From Symbiodinium natans (taxonomy: Eukaryota; Sar; Dinophyceae; Suessiales; Symbiodiniaceae), in assembly GCA_905221605.1 (NCBI GenBank), contig CAJNDS010001152.1, forward strand, positions 1 through 31,618: DNA of 31,618 bases, given 5' to 3'. Shown in pieces: positions 18,701 through 28,876 of the stretch. Below the pieces are notes generated by a model that was given only the letters and a program-made list of their open reading frames with translations, ran no database searches and was not told the origin of the DNA. The first letter of the stretch is position 1. Each line of letters begins with the position of its first letter. The position numbers were made by a program, and so were the translations under genes.

Positions 18701-19900
18701 ATGGCCTCGAAGTCCTGAAGGAGCCTCTTGAGGTACCTCATCCTGATCTCGTCGTCCGCCACCGCCTTCGTCCGTCTCCAGCATGATTCGTAGTGCTTCT
18801 CTCAAGTCCTGATTTTCGCCGCGTAAAAGCCTCATCTCCTCATCACGAGTTTGCAAGGCCATTTGTACTTGCCGTCGAACTTCATCCATGATGACCTCCT
18901 GGGGAATACTTCCACTTGAGCTGTCGTCACGAGAAGCTCCCTGTTGAAACATTCTCGGCCCGGGAGTCAGAAGGGTTCTCCTCTCCGTCCAGGTTTGCAT
19001 CGCTTGACCAACCTCAGGGCTCATGAGAGGGGTGCCCTCCGATGGACTTCCATGGATGCTCTGCCACTCAGGCGGCGAAGCTTGTTCCATTTGTAACCTC
19101 GTAGCAGCCACACCAACATGCTCTAGGACTGGCGTCACCACTCGACGATGAAACACATTGCTGATACGAGTAAGCGACCACGCCCCACCAGGCTCCATTT
19201 GAGCCTCTGTCCCACCCTCAGAACTCATCGAAACTTGCTGAAGGCCTTGAGGTACTGGAGGAGGAGCGGTGAGTGGGCGAAAGGGATTCCGACCTGAAGA
19301 CTCTGTTCCACCTGGGACATTGTTCACAGCCATATTTGCACGATGTTGCACTGCTTGGACCATAGCTGCTCTCTGTTCATGAAACTGTCTAACAGCTTGC
19401 TGTAGAGGCGTAGGAAGGATTCCAGGTCCAGCACTTCCCTGCGAAGGCTGCGAAGGCAATGCTTCTGAAGAGGCAGGCTGTTCTGCTGCTGAAAGTGTTG
19501 TAGATGTAAGTGGTTGGGTGTGTTGTGCACGATCGTGACCTGCCATCGTCGCGCCCGGTCCGGTTTCGTTCGCAGCTCCGGTTATCGTTGCACCACCAGC
19601 CTCACACTGACCAGCGTTGTCTGCGTTCGAAGATCTCGGGGGCTCAAGGACAGGGACCGAACTCGAGGTTCTGGCACCCTGCCCCGGAGGACCGGAGATC
19701 ACGCCATTTGGCAAAGCATGCGAAGCACCACCACCAATACCACCAGCTGGCTGACCCAAATTTGGAATCGATCCATATGGTGGTCCACTGTGTTCACCTT
19801 CCAGCCGAGCCCGCCCATTTGGGCTCATAACCTGTTGGTTCTGAGAACCCCCAGGTCTAGAGCCAACAGGCCTCGGAACTTGATGATCAGCGTCTGCCAT
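15734..19900 (-). CDS. Gag-protease polyprotein with methyltransferase-like C-terminal domain
   Basis: A 1388-residue product if started at the ATG at 19898-19900, which lies inside the 5' LTR; an in-frame ATG in the primer-binding site (19826-19828) would give 1364 residues. The frame is open upstream to a TTG at 19924. Order seen: Pro/Gly/Ser-rich low-complexity N-terminus; coiled coil about 332-377; capsid-like helical region about 530-780 (FADWLYMTEQTVGGL near W546); a CCCH zinc finger C802-x8-C811-x5-C817-x3-H821; a CCHC knuckle C833-x2-C836-x4-H841-x4-C846; an aspartic protease core LLDSGATH with D967; and a methyltransferase-like block about 1172-1327. It should package the RNA, form the particle and process the polyproteins. 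It ends at a TAG overlapping the integrase frame. Stacked CCCH plus CCHC motifs are unusual for Gag. The start codon is the least certain point. Confidence 0.9.
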   Translation of the reverse strand: MADADHQVPRPVGSRPGGSQNQQVMSPNGRARLEGEHSGPPYGSIPNLGQPAGGIGGGASHALPNGVISGPPGQGARTSSSVPVLEPPRSSNADNAGQCEAGGATITGAANETGPGATMAGHDRAQHTQPLTSTTLSAAEQPASSEALPSQPSQGSAGPGILPTPLQQAVRQFHEQRAAMVQAVQHRANMAVNNVPGGTESSGRNPFRPLTAPPPVPQGLQQVSMSSEGGTEAQMEPGGAWSLTRISNVFHRRVVTPVLEHVGVAATRLQMEQASPPEWQSIHGSPSEGTPLMSPEVGQAMQTWTERRTLLTPGPRMFQQGASRDDSSSGSIPQEVIMDEVRRQVQMALQTRDEEMRLLRGENQDLREALRIMLETDEGGGGRRDQDEVPQEAPSGLRGHDKEPRGIPGGRGPGDEQSRENRSSALGSSGVPDAVPGDRSLPREVRLTEGQEHEAHSGGGGNPIGSGQNNGPAGTGGGPSADGVGQDPDLTESTDAMKLLVQGMRQLQQVYMQKKEAPEQEAIKGGVDLQPMPPVTGDSAVEFADWLYMTEQTVGGLTDLASTWFGATLKCAREAYDKYQIASPLERLTIKPNLPSELSEARWKRLERRVLTLLLNAMNATAKEDCVTHRVTNPAEALYRLHILYQPGGSSERAAILRQLEGSSAGEDPNEAVMQLRKWRRYLERAEECNIRAPDSSVLARAVDTISQKAIERFPEVKFRISLVKNELQIQSRPSQATVMKYVDHVMAELQHASPARKATQSNADQPKLRAVGNQQTGTGEQTPSSSSPSSKTGKNGGKAPCKFFLSEAGCRRGPACQFQHEFPTKDEKKSRCWHCGSRAHRQGECPVKEATKNGGKSQRAPTPKAAAMQPAPSLQSESQASGSQPQASVPASSSMSSSLDSQQDAASTSSDGTARDPEIKALLQEANAMLKKLGSLQALRTVEESAEMMTALRAILDPNENLALLDSGATHIFREGTELERATAEEVHVQLADGRIVALKQNRAGTLMPATPQEGAIRPTSIIPLGELVESLGCTLHWTRKRGLVVEHPEHGVLRTHVAGSCPMLGEAQALNIIQELEEQKLQRLHDNVQEGHLRALEHILNKEFGDYLNEYVLSGDRRVGLQALMDESSPFGVLTEAQRCMLIQDLDLSDKAGQTYVKSLPVKRAMRRKLLQNPWIVHLFSGRTAHNEFKVLEEAGNVILEVDIGKSKAWDLKDWSPAYRALLWAAMKGKIKGIFGEPPRAADGQLAMKQLFLWTVARQASVMSEANIPFFVLEGNIDGGFWTSTVWETFQAKNRMFVLESDDGCRCATTLSIDPPSEWKVRSDGHTTWTVKFKNALVKGMLFWKKGACVRRLDGPLEGMTRAELEGWLDTSGTTTFPTTKGAKHV
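15920..16387 (-). other. C5-DNA-methyltransferase-like domain in Gag-Pro (catalytic Cys absent)
   Basis: Between protease and integrase, VHLFSG (H1180) resembles motif I of C5-cytosine methyltransferases, EVDI (D1205) resembles motif II, FGEPPRA (P1240-P1241) sits where motif IV (GPPC) belongs, and FVLEGN (E1276, N1278) resembles motif VI (ENV). Spacing from motif I to IV to VI (about 60 and 36 residues) fits a compact methyltransferase. The nucleophilic Cys after the two prolines is replaced by Arg, so cytosine C5 methylation is unlikely. It may be a decayed or repurposed SAM-binding fold. The assignment is by motif reading only. Confidence 0.55.
19821..19832 (-). other. primer-binding site, initiator tRNA-Met anticodon arm type
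   Basis: Directly adjoining the 5' LTR, with no spacer, the element strand reads GGTTATGAGCCC. Its complement, GGGCTCATAACC, is the 5' strand and loop of the initiator tRNA-Met anticodon arm, including the CAT anticodon, as known from yeast initiator and bacterial/plastid fMet tRNAs. No match to a tRNA 3' end (a TGG start) is present. Drosophila copia and yeast Ty5 are known to use this internal half-tRNA priming. The match stops after 12 nt; animal and plant initiators with GGGCCC would have one mismatch. The ATG inside the site is in frame with gag. Confidence 0.85.
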
Positions 19901-20127
19901 GTAATCTTCTCTGTATCGTTCCAATGAATGAAACCACGGTCGAAACTATGGCGGCAGAAGGACTTGTTTTCTCGCACAAACGAAGTTGCTCATGTACCTC
20001 ATACACCCTTAGGGTTGGGATCAAGCTACCTTCGTGCCATGTCTGCTGCCTCTGATGCTTGTGCAAAGTCTGCAAGACACGGCTGCAGCGGTCGCGTTGG
20101 GCGCACCTGGGACAGGGGACATCAACA
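19833..20127 (-). repeat. 5' LTR of the retrotransposon
   Basis: Identical to the LTR at 10563-10857. In element orientation transcription would start in this copy and run towards lower coordinates. The LTR contains an ATG at 19898-19900 whose frame stays open through the LTR end, across the primer-binding site and into gag, so the first ~22 codons of Gag may be LTR-encoded. Promoter and trans-splice acceptor sites cannot be assigned with confidence. Confidence 0.96.
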
Positions 20128-20132
20128 AAATC
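20128..20132. other. target-site duplication, right copy (AAATC)
   Basis: Second copy of the AAATC duplication, immediately after LTR end CAACA. It is followed by TCATCCGAG, the expected continuation of the satellite unit interrupted at 10562. Confidence 0.93.
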
Positions 20133-22111
20133 TCATCCGAGTACTGTGCCTGCCACACCAAACCCATTCAAATCTCATCCGAGTACTGTGCCTGCCACAC
20201 CAAACCCATTCAAATCTCATTCGAGTACTGTGCCTGCCACACCAAACCCATTCAAATCTCATCCGAGTACTGTGCCTGCCACACCAAACCCATTCAAATC
20301 TCATCCGAGTTCTGTGCCTGCCACACCAAATCCATTCAAATCTCATCCGAGTACTGTGCCTGCCACACCAAACCCATTCAAATCTCATCCGAGTACTGTG
20401 CCTGCCACACCAAACCCATTCAAATCTCATCCGAGTACTGTGCCTGCCACACCAAACCCATTCAAATCTCATCCGAGTACTGTGCCTGCCACACCAAACC
20501 CATTCAAATCTCATCCGAGTACTGTGCCTGCCACACCAAACCCATTCAAATCTCATCCGAGTACTGTGCCTGCCACACCGATATGTGCCTTCAAATCTCA
20601 TCCGAGTACTGTGCCTGCCACACCAAACCCATTCAAATCTCATCCGAGTACTGTGCCTGCCACACCAAACCCATTCAAATCTCATCCGAGTACTGTGCCT
20701 GCCACACCAAACCCATTCAAATCTCATCCGAGTACTGTGCCTGCCACACCAAACCCATTCAAATCTCATCCGAGTACTGTGCCTGCCACACCAAACCCAT
20801 TCAAATCTCATCCGAGTACTGTGCCTGCCACAAACCAAAATCTTCAAATCTCGAGTACTGTGCCTGCCACACCAAACCCATTCAAATCTCATCCGAGTAC
20901 TGTGCCTGCCACACCAAACCCATTCAAATCTCATCCGAGTACTGTGCCTGCCACACCAAACCCATTCAAATCTCATCCGAGTACTGTGCCTGCCACACCA
21001 AACCCATTCAAATCTCATCCGAGTACTGTGCCTGCCACACCAAACCCATTCAAATCTCATCCGAGTACTGTGCCTGCCACACCAAACCCATTCAAATCTC
21101 ATCCGAGTACTGTGCCTGCCACACCAAACCCATTCAAATCTCATCCGAGTACTGTGCCTGCCACACCAAAACCCATTCAAATCTCATCCGAGTACTGTGC
21201 CTGCCACACCAAACCCATGCAAATCTCATCCGAGTACTGTGCCTGCCACACCAAACCCATTCAAATCTCATCCGAGTACTGTGCCTGCCACACCAAACCC
21301 ATTCAAATCTCATCCGAGTACTGTGCCTGCCACACCAAACCCATTCAAATCTCATCCGAGTACTGTGCCTGCCACACCAAACCCATTCAAATCTCATCCG
21401 AGTACGGTGCCTGCCACACCAAACCCATTCAAATCTCATCCGAGTACTGTGCCTGCCACACCAAACCCATTCAAATCTCATCCGAGTACTGTGCCTGCCA
21501 CACCAAACCCATTTAAATCTAATCCGAGTACTGTATCTCATCCGAGTACTGTGCCTGCCACACCAAACCCATTCAAATCTCATCCGAGTACTGTGCCTGC
21601 CACACCAAACCCATTCAAATCTCATCCGAGTACTGTGCCTGCCACACCAAGCCCATTCAAATCTCATCCGAGTACTGTGCCTGCCACACCAAACTCATTC
21701 AAATCTCAGCGGAGTACTGTGCCTGCCACACCAAACCCATTCAAATCTCATCCGAGTACTGTGCCTGCAACACCGAACCCATTCAAATCTCATCCGAGTA
21801 CTGTGCCTGCCACACCAAACCCATTCAAATCTCATCCGAGTACTGTGCCTGCCACACCAAACCCATTCAAATCTCATCCAAGTACTGTGCCTGCCACACC
21901 AAACCCATTCAAATCTCATCCGAGTACTGTGCCTGCCACACCAAGCCCAGCCACACCAAGCCCATTCAAATCTCATCCGAGTACTGTGCCTGCCACACCA
22001 ACCCATTCAAATCTCATCCGAGTACTGTGCCTGCCACACCAAACCCATTCAAATCTCATCCGAGTACTGTGCCTGCCACACCAAACCCATTCAAATCTCA
22101 TCCGAGTACTG

Positions 22112-22305
22112 TGCCTGCACACCAAACCCCTTCAAATCTCATCCTGCGTACTGTGCCTGCCACCCCAAACCCATTCAAATCTCATCCGAAGTACTGTGGC
22201 TGCCACACCAAACCCTTCAAATCTCATCCGAGTACTGTGCCTGCCACACCAAACCCTTCACATCCATCCGAGGAAACTGTGCCTGCCACACCAACCCCTT
22301 CAAAT
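22112..22305. repeat. indel-dense satellite island 4
   Basis: Degenerate copies including CATCCTGCGTACTG, CCGAAGTACTGTGGC and CACATCCATCCGAGGAAAC; consensus units resume on either side. Confidence 0.8.
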
Positions 22306-23784
22306 CTCATCCGAGTACTGTGCTTGCCACACAAAACCCATTCAAATCTCATCCGAGTACTGTGCCTGCCACACCCAACCCATTCAAATCTCATCCGTAC
22401 TGTGCCTGCCACACCAAACCCATTCAAATCTCATCCGAGTACTGTGCCGGCCACACCAACCCATTCAAATCTCATCCGAGTACTGTGCCTGCCACACCAA
22501 ACCCATTCAAATCTCATCCGAGTACTGTGCCTGCCACACCAAACCCATTCAAATCTCATCCGAGTACTGTGCCTGCCACACCAAACCCCATTCAAATCTC
22601 ATCCGAGTACTGTGCCTGCCACACCAAACCCCATTCAAATCTCATCCGAGTACTGTGCCTGCCACACCAAACCCATTCAAATCTCATCCGAGTACTGTGC
22701 CTGCCACACCAAACCATTCAAATCTCATCCGAGTACTGTGCCTGCCACACCAAACCCATTCAAATCTCATCCGAGTACTGTGCCTGCCACATCAAACCCT
22801 TTCAAATCTCATCCGAGTACTGTGCCTGCCACACCAAACCCATTCAAATCTCATCCGAGTACTGTGCCTGCCACACCAAACCCATTCAAATCTCATCCGG
22901 GTACTGTGCCTGCCACACCAAACCCATTCAAATCTCATCCGAGTACTGTGCCTGCCACACCAAACCCATTCAAATCTCATCCGAGTACTGTGCCTGCCAC
23001 ACCAAACCCATTCAAATCTCATCCGAGTACTGTGCGGCTGCCACACCAAACCCATTCAAATCTCATCCGAGTACTGTGCCTGCCACACCGAACCCCTTCA
23101 AATCTCATCCGAGTACTGTGCCTGCCACACCAAACCCATTCAAATCTCATCCGAGTACTGTGCCTGCCACACCAAACCCATTCAAATCTCATCCGAGTAC
23201 TGTGCCTGCCACACAAAACCCATTCAAATCTCATCCGAGTACTGTGCCTGCCACACCAAAACCATTCAAATCTCATCCGAGTACTGTGCCTGCCACACCA
23301 AACCCATTCAAATCTCATCCGAGTACTGTGCCTGCCACACCAAACCCATCCAAATCTCATCCGAGTACTGTGCCTGCCACACCAAACCCATTCAAATCTC
23401 ATCCGAGTACTGTGCCTGCCACACCAAACACATTCAAATCTCATCCGAGTACTGTGTCTGCCACACCAAAACCATTCAAATCTCATCCGAGTACTGTGCC
23501 TGTCACACCAAACCCATTCAAATCTCATCCGAGTACTGTGCCTGCCACACCAAACCCATTCAAATCTCATCCGAGTACTGTGCCTGCCACACCAACCCAT
23601 TCAAATCTCATCCGAGTACTGTGCCTGCCACACCAAACCCATTCAAATCTCATCCGAGTACTGTTCCTGCCACACCAAACCCATTCAAATCTCATCCGAG
23701 TAATGTGCCTGCCACACCAAACCCATTCAAATCTCATCCGAGTACTGTGCCTGCCACACCAAACCCATTCAAATCTCATCCGAG

Positions 23785-23951
23785 TACTGTGCCGCCACAC
23801 CAAACCCATTCAAATCTCATCCGAGAGCTGTGCCTGCCACACCAAAACACATTCAAATCTCATCCGAGTACTGTGCTTGCCACACAAAACCCATTCAAAT
23901 CTCATCCGAGTACTGTGCCTGCCACACCCAACCCATTCAAATCTCATCCGA
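23785..23951. repeat. higher-order satellite block A, copy 1
   Basis: 167-bp block carrying five linked rare variants (GTGCCGCCACACC, CCGAGAGCTG, CCAAAACACATTC, GTGCTTGCCACACAAAACC, CACACCCAACCC). The same combination recurs at 30111-30277. Confidence 0.88.
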
Positions 23952-25587
23952 GTACTGTGCCTGCCACACCAAACCCATTCAAATCTCATCCGAGTACTGT
24001 GGCAGCCCAAGGCCATTCAATCTCATCCGAGTACTGTGCCTGCCACACCAAAACCATTCAAATCTCATCCGAGTACTGCGCCTGCCACAACAAACCCATT
24101 CAAATCTCATGTGAGTACTGCGCCTGCCACACCAAACCCATCCAAATCTCATCCGAGTATTGCACCTGCCAAACCCATTCAAATCTCATCCGAGTACCGC
24201 GCCTGCCACACCAAACCCATTCAAATCTCATCCGAGTACTGCGCCTGCCACACCAAACCCATTCAAATCTCATCCGAGTACTGTGCCTGCCACACCAAAC
24301 CCATTCAAATCTCATCCGAGTACTGTGCCTGCCACACCAAAACCATTCAAATCTCATCCGAGTACTGTGCCTGCCACACCAAACCCATTCAAATCTCATC
24401 CGAGTACTGTGCCTGCCACACCAAACCCATTCAAAATCTCATCCGAGAACTGTGCCTGCCACACCAAACCCATTCAAATCTCATCCGAGTACTGTTCCTG
24501 CCACACCAAACCCATTCAAATCTCATCCCGAGTACTGTGCCTGCCACACCAAACCCATTCAAATCTCATCCGAGTACTGTGCCTGCCACACCAAACCCAG
24601 TCAAATAAAATCCGAGTACTGTGCCTGCCACACCAAGCCCATTCAAATCTCATCCGAGTACTGTGCCTGCCACACCAAACCCATTCAAATCTCATCCGAG
24701 TACTGCGCCTGCCACACCAAACCCATTCAAATCTCATCCGAGTACTGTGCCTGCCACACCAAACCCATTCAAATCTCATCCGAGTACTGTGCCTGCCACA
24801 CCAAACCCATTCAAATCTCATCCGAGTACTGTGCCTGCCACACCAGACCCATTCAAATCTCATCCGAGTACTGTGCCTGCCACACCAAACCCATTCAAAT
24901 CTCATCCGAGTACTGTTCCTGCCACACCAAACCCATTCAAATCTCATCCGAGTAATGTGCCTGCCACACCAAACCCATTCAAATCTCATCCGAGTACTGT
25001 GCCTGCCACACCAAACCCATTCAAATCTCATCCGAGTACCGTGCCTGCCGCACCAAACCCATTCAAATCTCATCCGAGTACTGCGCCTGCCGCACCAAAC
25101 CCATTCAAATCTCATCCGAATACTGTGCCTGCCACACCAAACCCATTCAAATCTCATCCGAGTACTGTGCCTGCCACACCAAACCCATTCAAATCTCATC
25201 CGAGTACTGTGTCTGCCACACCAAACCCATTCAAATCTCATTCGAGTATTGTGCCTGCCACACCAAACCCATTCAAATCTCATCCGAGTACTGTGCCTGC
25301 CACACCAAACCATTCAAATCTCATCCGAGTACTGTGCCTGCCACACCAAACCCATTCAAATCTCATCCGAGCACTGTGCCTGCCACACCAAACCCATTCA
25401 AATCTCATCCGAGTACTGTGCCTGCCACACCAAACCCATTCAAATCTCATCCGAGTACTGTGCCTGCCACACCAACCCCATTCAAATCTCATCCGAGTAC
25501 TGTGCCTGCCACACAAAACCCATTCAAATCTCATCCGAGTACTGTGCCTGCCACACCAAACCCATTCAAATCTCATCCGAGTACCGT

Positions 25588-26036
25588 GGACTGCCACACC
25601 AACCCATTCAAACTCTCATCCGAGTACCGCGCCTCGCCACACCAAACCCATCAAATCTCATCCGAGTACTGTTTGCCTTGCCACACCAAAACCCATTAAA
25701 GAAAATCCGAGTACGCGCCTGCCACCACCAAACCATTCAAATCTCATCCTGAGTACTGTGCCTGCCACACCAACCATTTCAAATTCATCCGAGTACTGTG
25801 CCTTGCCCACACCCAAACCCATTCAAATCTCATCCGAGTACTTGTGCCTCACACACCGAGTACTGTGCATGCCCACCAAAACCCAGTCAAATCTCATCCG
25901 AGTTCTGTGCCGGCCACACCAAAACCCATTCAAATACTATCCGAGTACTGTGCCTGCCCCCACCCAAACCATTCAAATCTCATCCGAGTTTACTGTGCCT
26001 GCCACCCATCCGAGTCTGTGGCCTGCCACACCAAAC
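25588..26036. repeat. indel-dense satellite island 5
   Basis: The longest degenerate stretch in the array, about 450 bp, with many one-base indels (ACCGTGGACTGCC, GAAAATCCGAGTACGCG, CATTTCAAATTCATCC, CATCCGAGTTTACTG) and truncated units. Confidence 0.85.
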
Positions 26037-27732
26037 CCATTCAAATCTCATCCGAGTACTGTGCCTGCCACACCAAACCCATCCAAATCTCATCCGAGTA
26101 CTGTGCCTGCCACACCAAACCCATTCAAATCTCATCCGAGTACTGTGCCTGCCACACCAAACCCATTCAAATCTCATCCGAGTACTGTGCCTGCCACACC
26201 AAACCCATTCAAATCTCATCCGAGTACTGTGCCTGCCACACCAAACCCATTCAAATCTCATCCGAGTACTGTGCCTGCCACACCAAACCCATTCAAATCT
26301 CATCCGAGTACTGTGCCTGCCACACCAAACCCATTCAAATCTCATCCGAGTACTGTGCCTGCCACACCAAACCCATTCAAATCTCATCCGAGTACTGTGC
26401 CTGCCACACCAAACACATTCAAATCTCATCCGAGTACTGTGCCTGCCACACCAAACCCATTCAAATCTCATCCGAGTACTGTGCCTGTCACACCAAACCC
26501 ATTCAAATCTCATCCGAGTACTGTGCCTGCCACACCAAACCCATTCAAATCTCATCCGAGTACTGTGCCTGCCACACCAAACCCATTCAAATCTCATCCG
26601 AGTACTGTGCCTGCCAACCAAACCATCCGAGTACTGTGCCTGCCACACCAAACCCATTCAAATCTCATCCGAGTACTGTGCCTGCCACACCAAACCCATT
26701 CAAATCTCATCCGAGTACTGTGCCTGCCACACCAAGCCCATTCAAATCTCATCCGAGTGCTGTGCCTGCCACACCAAACACATTCAAATCTCATCCGAGT
26801 ACTGTGTCTGCCACACCAAACCCATTCAAATCTCATCCGAGTAATGTGCCTGTCACACCAAACCCATTCAAATCTCATCCGAGTACTGTGCCTGCCACAC
26901 CAAACCCATTCAAATCTCATCCGAGTATTGTGCCGGCCACACCAACCCATTCAAATCTCATCCGAGTACTGTGCCTGCCACACCAAACCCATTCAAATCT
27001 CATCCGAGTACTGTGCCTGCCACACCAAACCCATTCAAATCTCATCCGAGTACTGTGCCTGCCACCCAAACCCATTCAAATCTCATCCGAGTACTGTGCC
27101 TGCCACACCAAACCCATTCAAATCTCATCCGAGTACTGTGCCTGCCACACCAACCCCATTCAAATCTCATCCGAGTACTGTGCCTGCCACACCAAACCCA
27201 TTCAAATCTCATCCGAGTACTGTGCCTGCCACACCAAACCCATTCGAATCTCATCCGAGTACTGTGCCTGCCACACCAAACCCACTCAAATCTCATCCGA
27301 GCACTGCGCCTGCCACGCCAAACCCATTCAAATCTCATCCGAGTACTGTGCCTGCCAACCAAACCCATTCAAATCTCATCCGAGTACTGTGCCTGCCGCA
27401 CCAAACCCATTCAAATCTCATCCGAGTACTGTGCCTGCCACACCAAACCCATTCAAATCTCATCCGAGTACTGTGCCTGCCACACCAAACCCATTCAAAT
27501 CTCATCCGAGTACTGTGCCTGCCGCACAAAACCCATTCAAATCTCATCCGAGTACTGTGCCTGCCACACCAAACCCATTTAAATCTCATCCGAGTACTGT
27601 GCCTGCCACACCAAACCCATTCAAATCTCATCCGAGTACTGTGCCTGCCACACCAAACCATTCAAATCTCATCCGAGTACTGTGCCTGCCACACCAAACC
27701 CATTCAAATCTCATCCGAGTACTGTGCCTGCC

Positions 27733-27946
27733 AAACCCATTCAAATCTCAGCCGAGTTACTGTGCCTGCCACACCAACCACCATTCAAATCTCATCGAGT
27801 TACGGTTGCAGCCAACACCAAACCATTCAAATCTTCATCCGAGCGTCCTGTGCCGCCACACCAAACCATTCATAATCTCATCGAGTTACTGTGCCTGCCA
27901 CACCAAAAACCGTCAAATCTCATCCGGAGTTACTTGGCCTGCCACA
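27733..27946. repeat. indel-dense satellite island 6
   Basis: Degenerate copies such as CAGCCGAGTTACTG, CATCGAGTTACGGTTGCAGC and CATCCGGAGTTACTTGG, again with sharp edges. Confidence 0.85.
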
Positions 27947-28445
27947 CCAAACCCATTCAAATCTCATCCGAGTACTGTGCCTGCCACACCAAACCCATTC
28001 AAATCTCATCCGAGTACGGTGCCTGCCACACCAAACCCATTCAAATCTCATCCGAGTACTGTGCCTGCCACACCAAACCCATTCAAATCTCATCCGAGTA
28101 CTGTGCCTGCCACACCAAACCCATTCAAATCTCATCCGAGTACTGTTCCTGCCACACCAAACCCATTCAAATCTCATCCGAGTAATGTGCCTGCCACACC
28201 AAACCCATTCAAATCTCATCCGAGTAGTGTGCCTGCCACACCAAACCCATTCAAATCTCATCCGAGTACTGTGCCTGCCACACCAAACCCATTCAAATCT
28301 CATCCGAGTACTGTGCCTGCCACACCAAACCCATTCAAATCTCATCCGAGTACTGTGCCTGCCACACCAAAACCATTCAAATCTCATCCGAGTACTGTGC
28401 CTGCCACACCAAACCCATTCAAATCTCATCCGAGTACTGTGCCTG

Positions 28446-28876
28446 CCACACCAACCCATTTCAAATCTCATCAGAGTACGTGGACTGACCCCACCAAACC
28501 CATGCAAAATCTCATCAGAGTTACTAGTACTGTGCTGCCACACCAAACTCATTCATTAATCTCATCGAGTACTGTGCCTGCCAAAACCCATTCAAATATC
28601 ATTACGAGTACTGTGCCTGCCGCAACGAAACCCACTCAAATCCATCCGGAGTTACCTAATTACTAACTGTGCCTGCCACACCAAAACCCAATCAAATCTC
28701 ATCGAGCAGCAAACCATTCCAAAGCTACTGTGCCTGCCACACCAAACCCATTCAAATCCTCATCCGAGTCTGTGCCTGCCACACCAAACCATTCAATCTC
28801 ATCCGAGGACGTGCCGCCCACCCCCCCATTCAAATCATCCGCTGTCCCTGCCTCACCAACCCCATTCAATCTCATC
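28446..28876. repeat. indel-dense satellite island 7
   Basis: About 430 bp of degenerate copies, including GTGGACTGACCCCACC, GAGTTACTAGTACTG, an 8-base intrusion around CTAATTACTAAC and CCGCCCACCCCCCC. Consensus units return after about 28876. Confidence 0.85.

Larger units (their letters stand above)
10563..20127 (-). mobile_element. complete Ty1/copia-order LTR retrotransposon
   Basis: A 9565-bp element bounded by two identical 295-bp direct LTRs that begin TGTTG and end CAACA, and flanked by the 5-bp target duplication AAATC. Transcription orientation is leftward. Internal order is primer-binding site, gag-protease frame, integrase-RT-RNase H frame, polypurine tract. Integrase before RT marks the copia order. 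It sits inside one satellite unit: joining the sequence left of 10563 to that right of 20132 restores an ordinary unit. Identical LTRs and two long unbroken frames point to a recent, possibly still competent insertion; the gag/pol frame change is the only visible problem. At 9.5 kb it is much longer than classical copia (~5 kb), because of extra domains in both frames. Dinoflagellate origin is inferred from the protein style. Confidence 0.97.

Noticed and set aside
10563-20127. Gypsy/Metaviridae-type or endogenous retrovirus
   Set aside because: Integrase precedes RT, the RT has the copia-style YVDDLL and RNase H wording, and no envelope family is recognised, so copia order fits.
19928-24955. 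1675-residue plus-strand open frame starting in the right LTR and running into the satellite
   Set aside because: The first part is antisense to the LTR and the rest is satellite with shifting frames; an accidental junction, not a gene.
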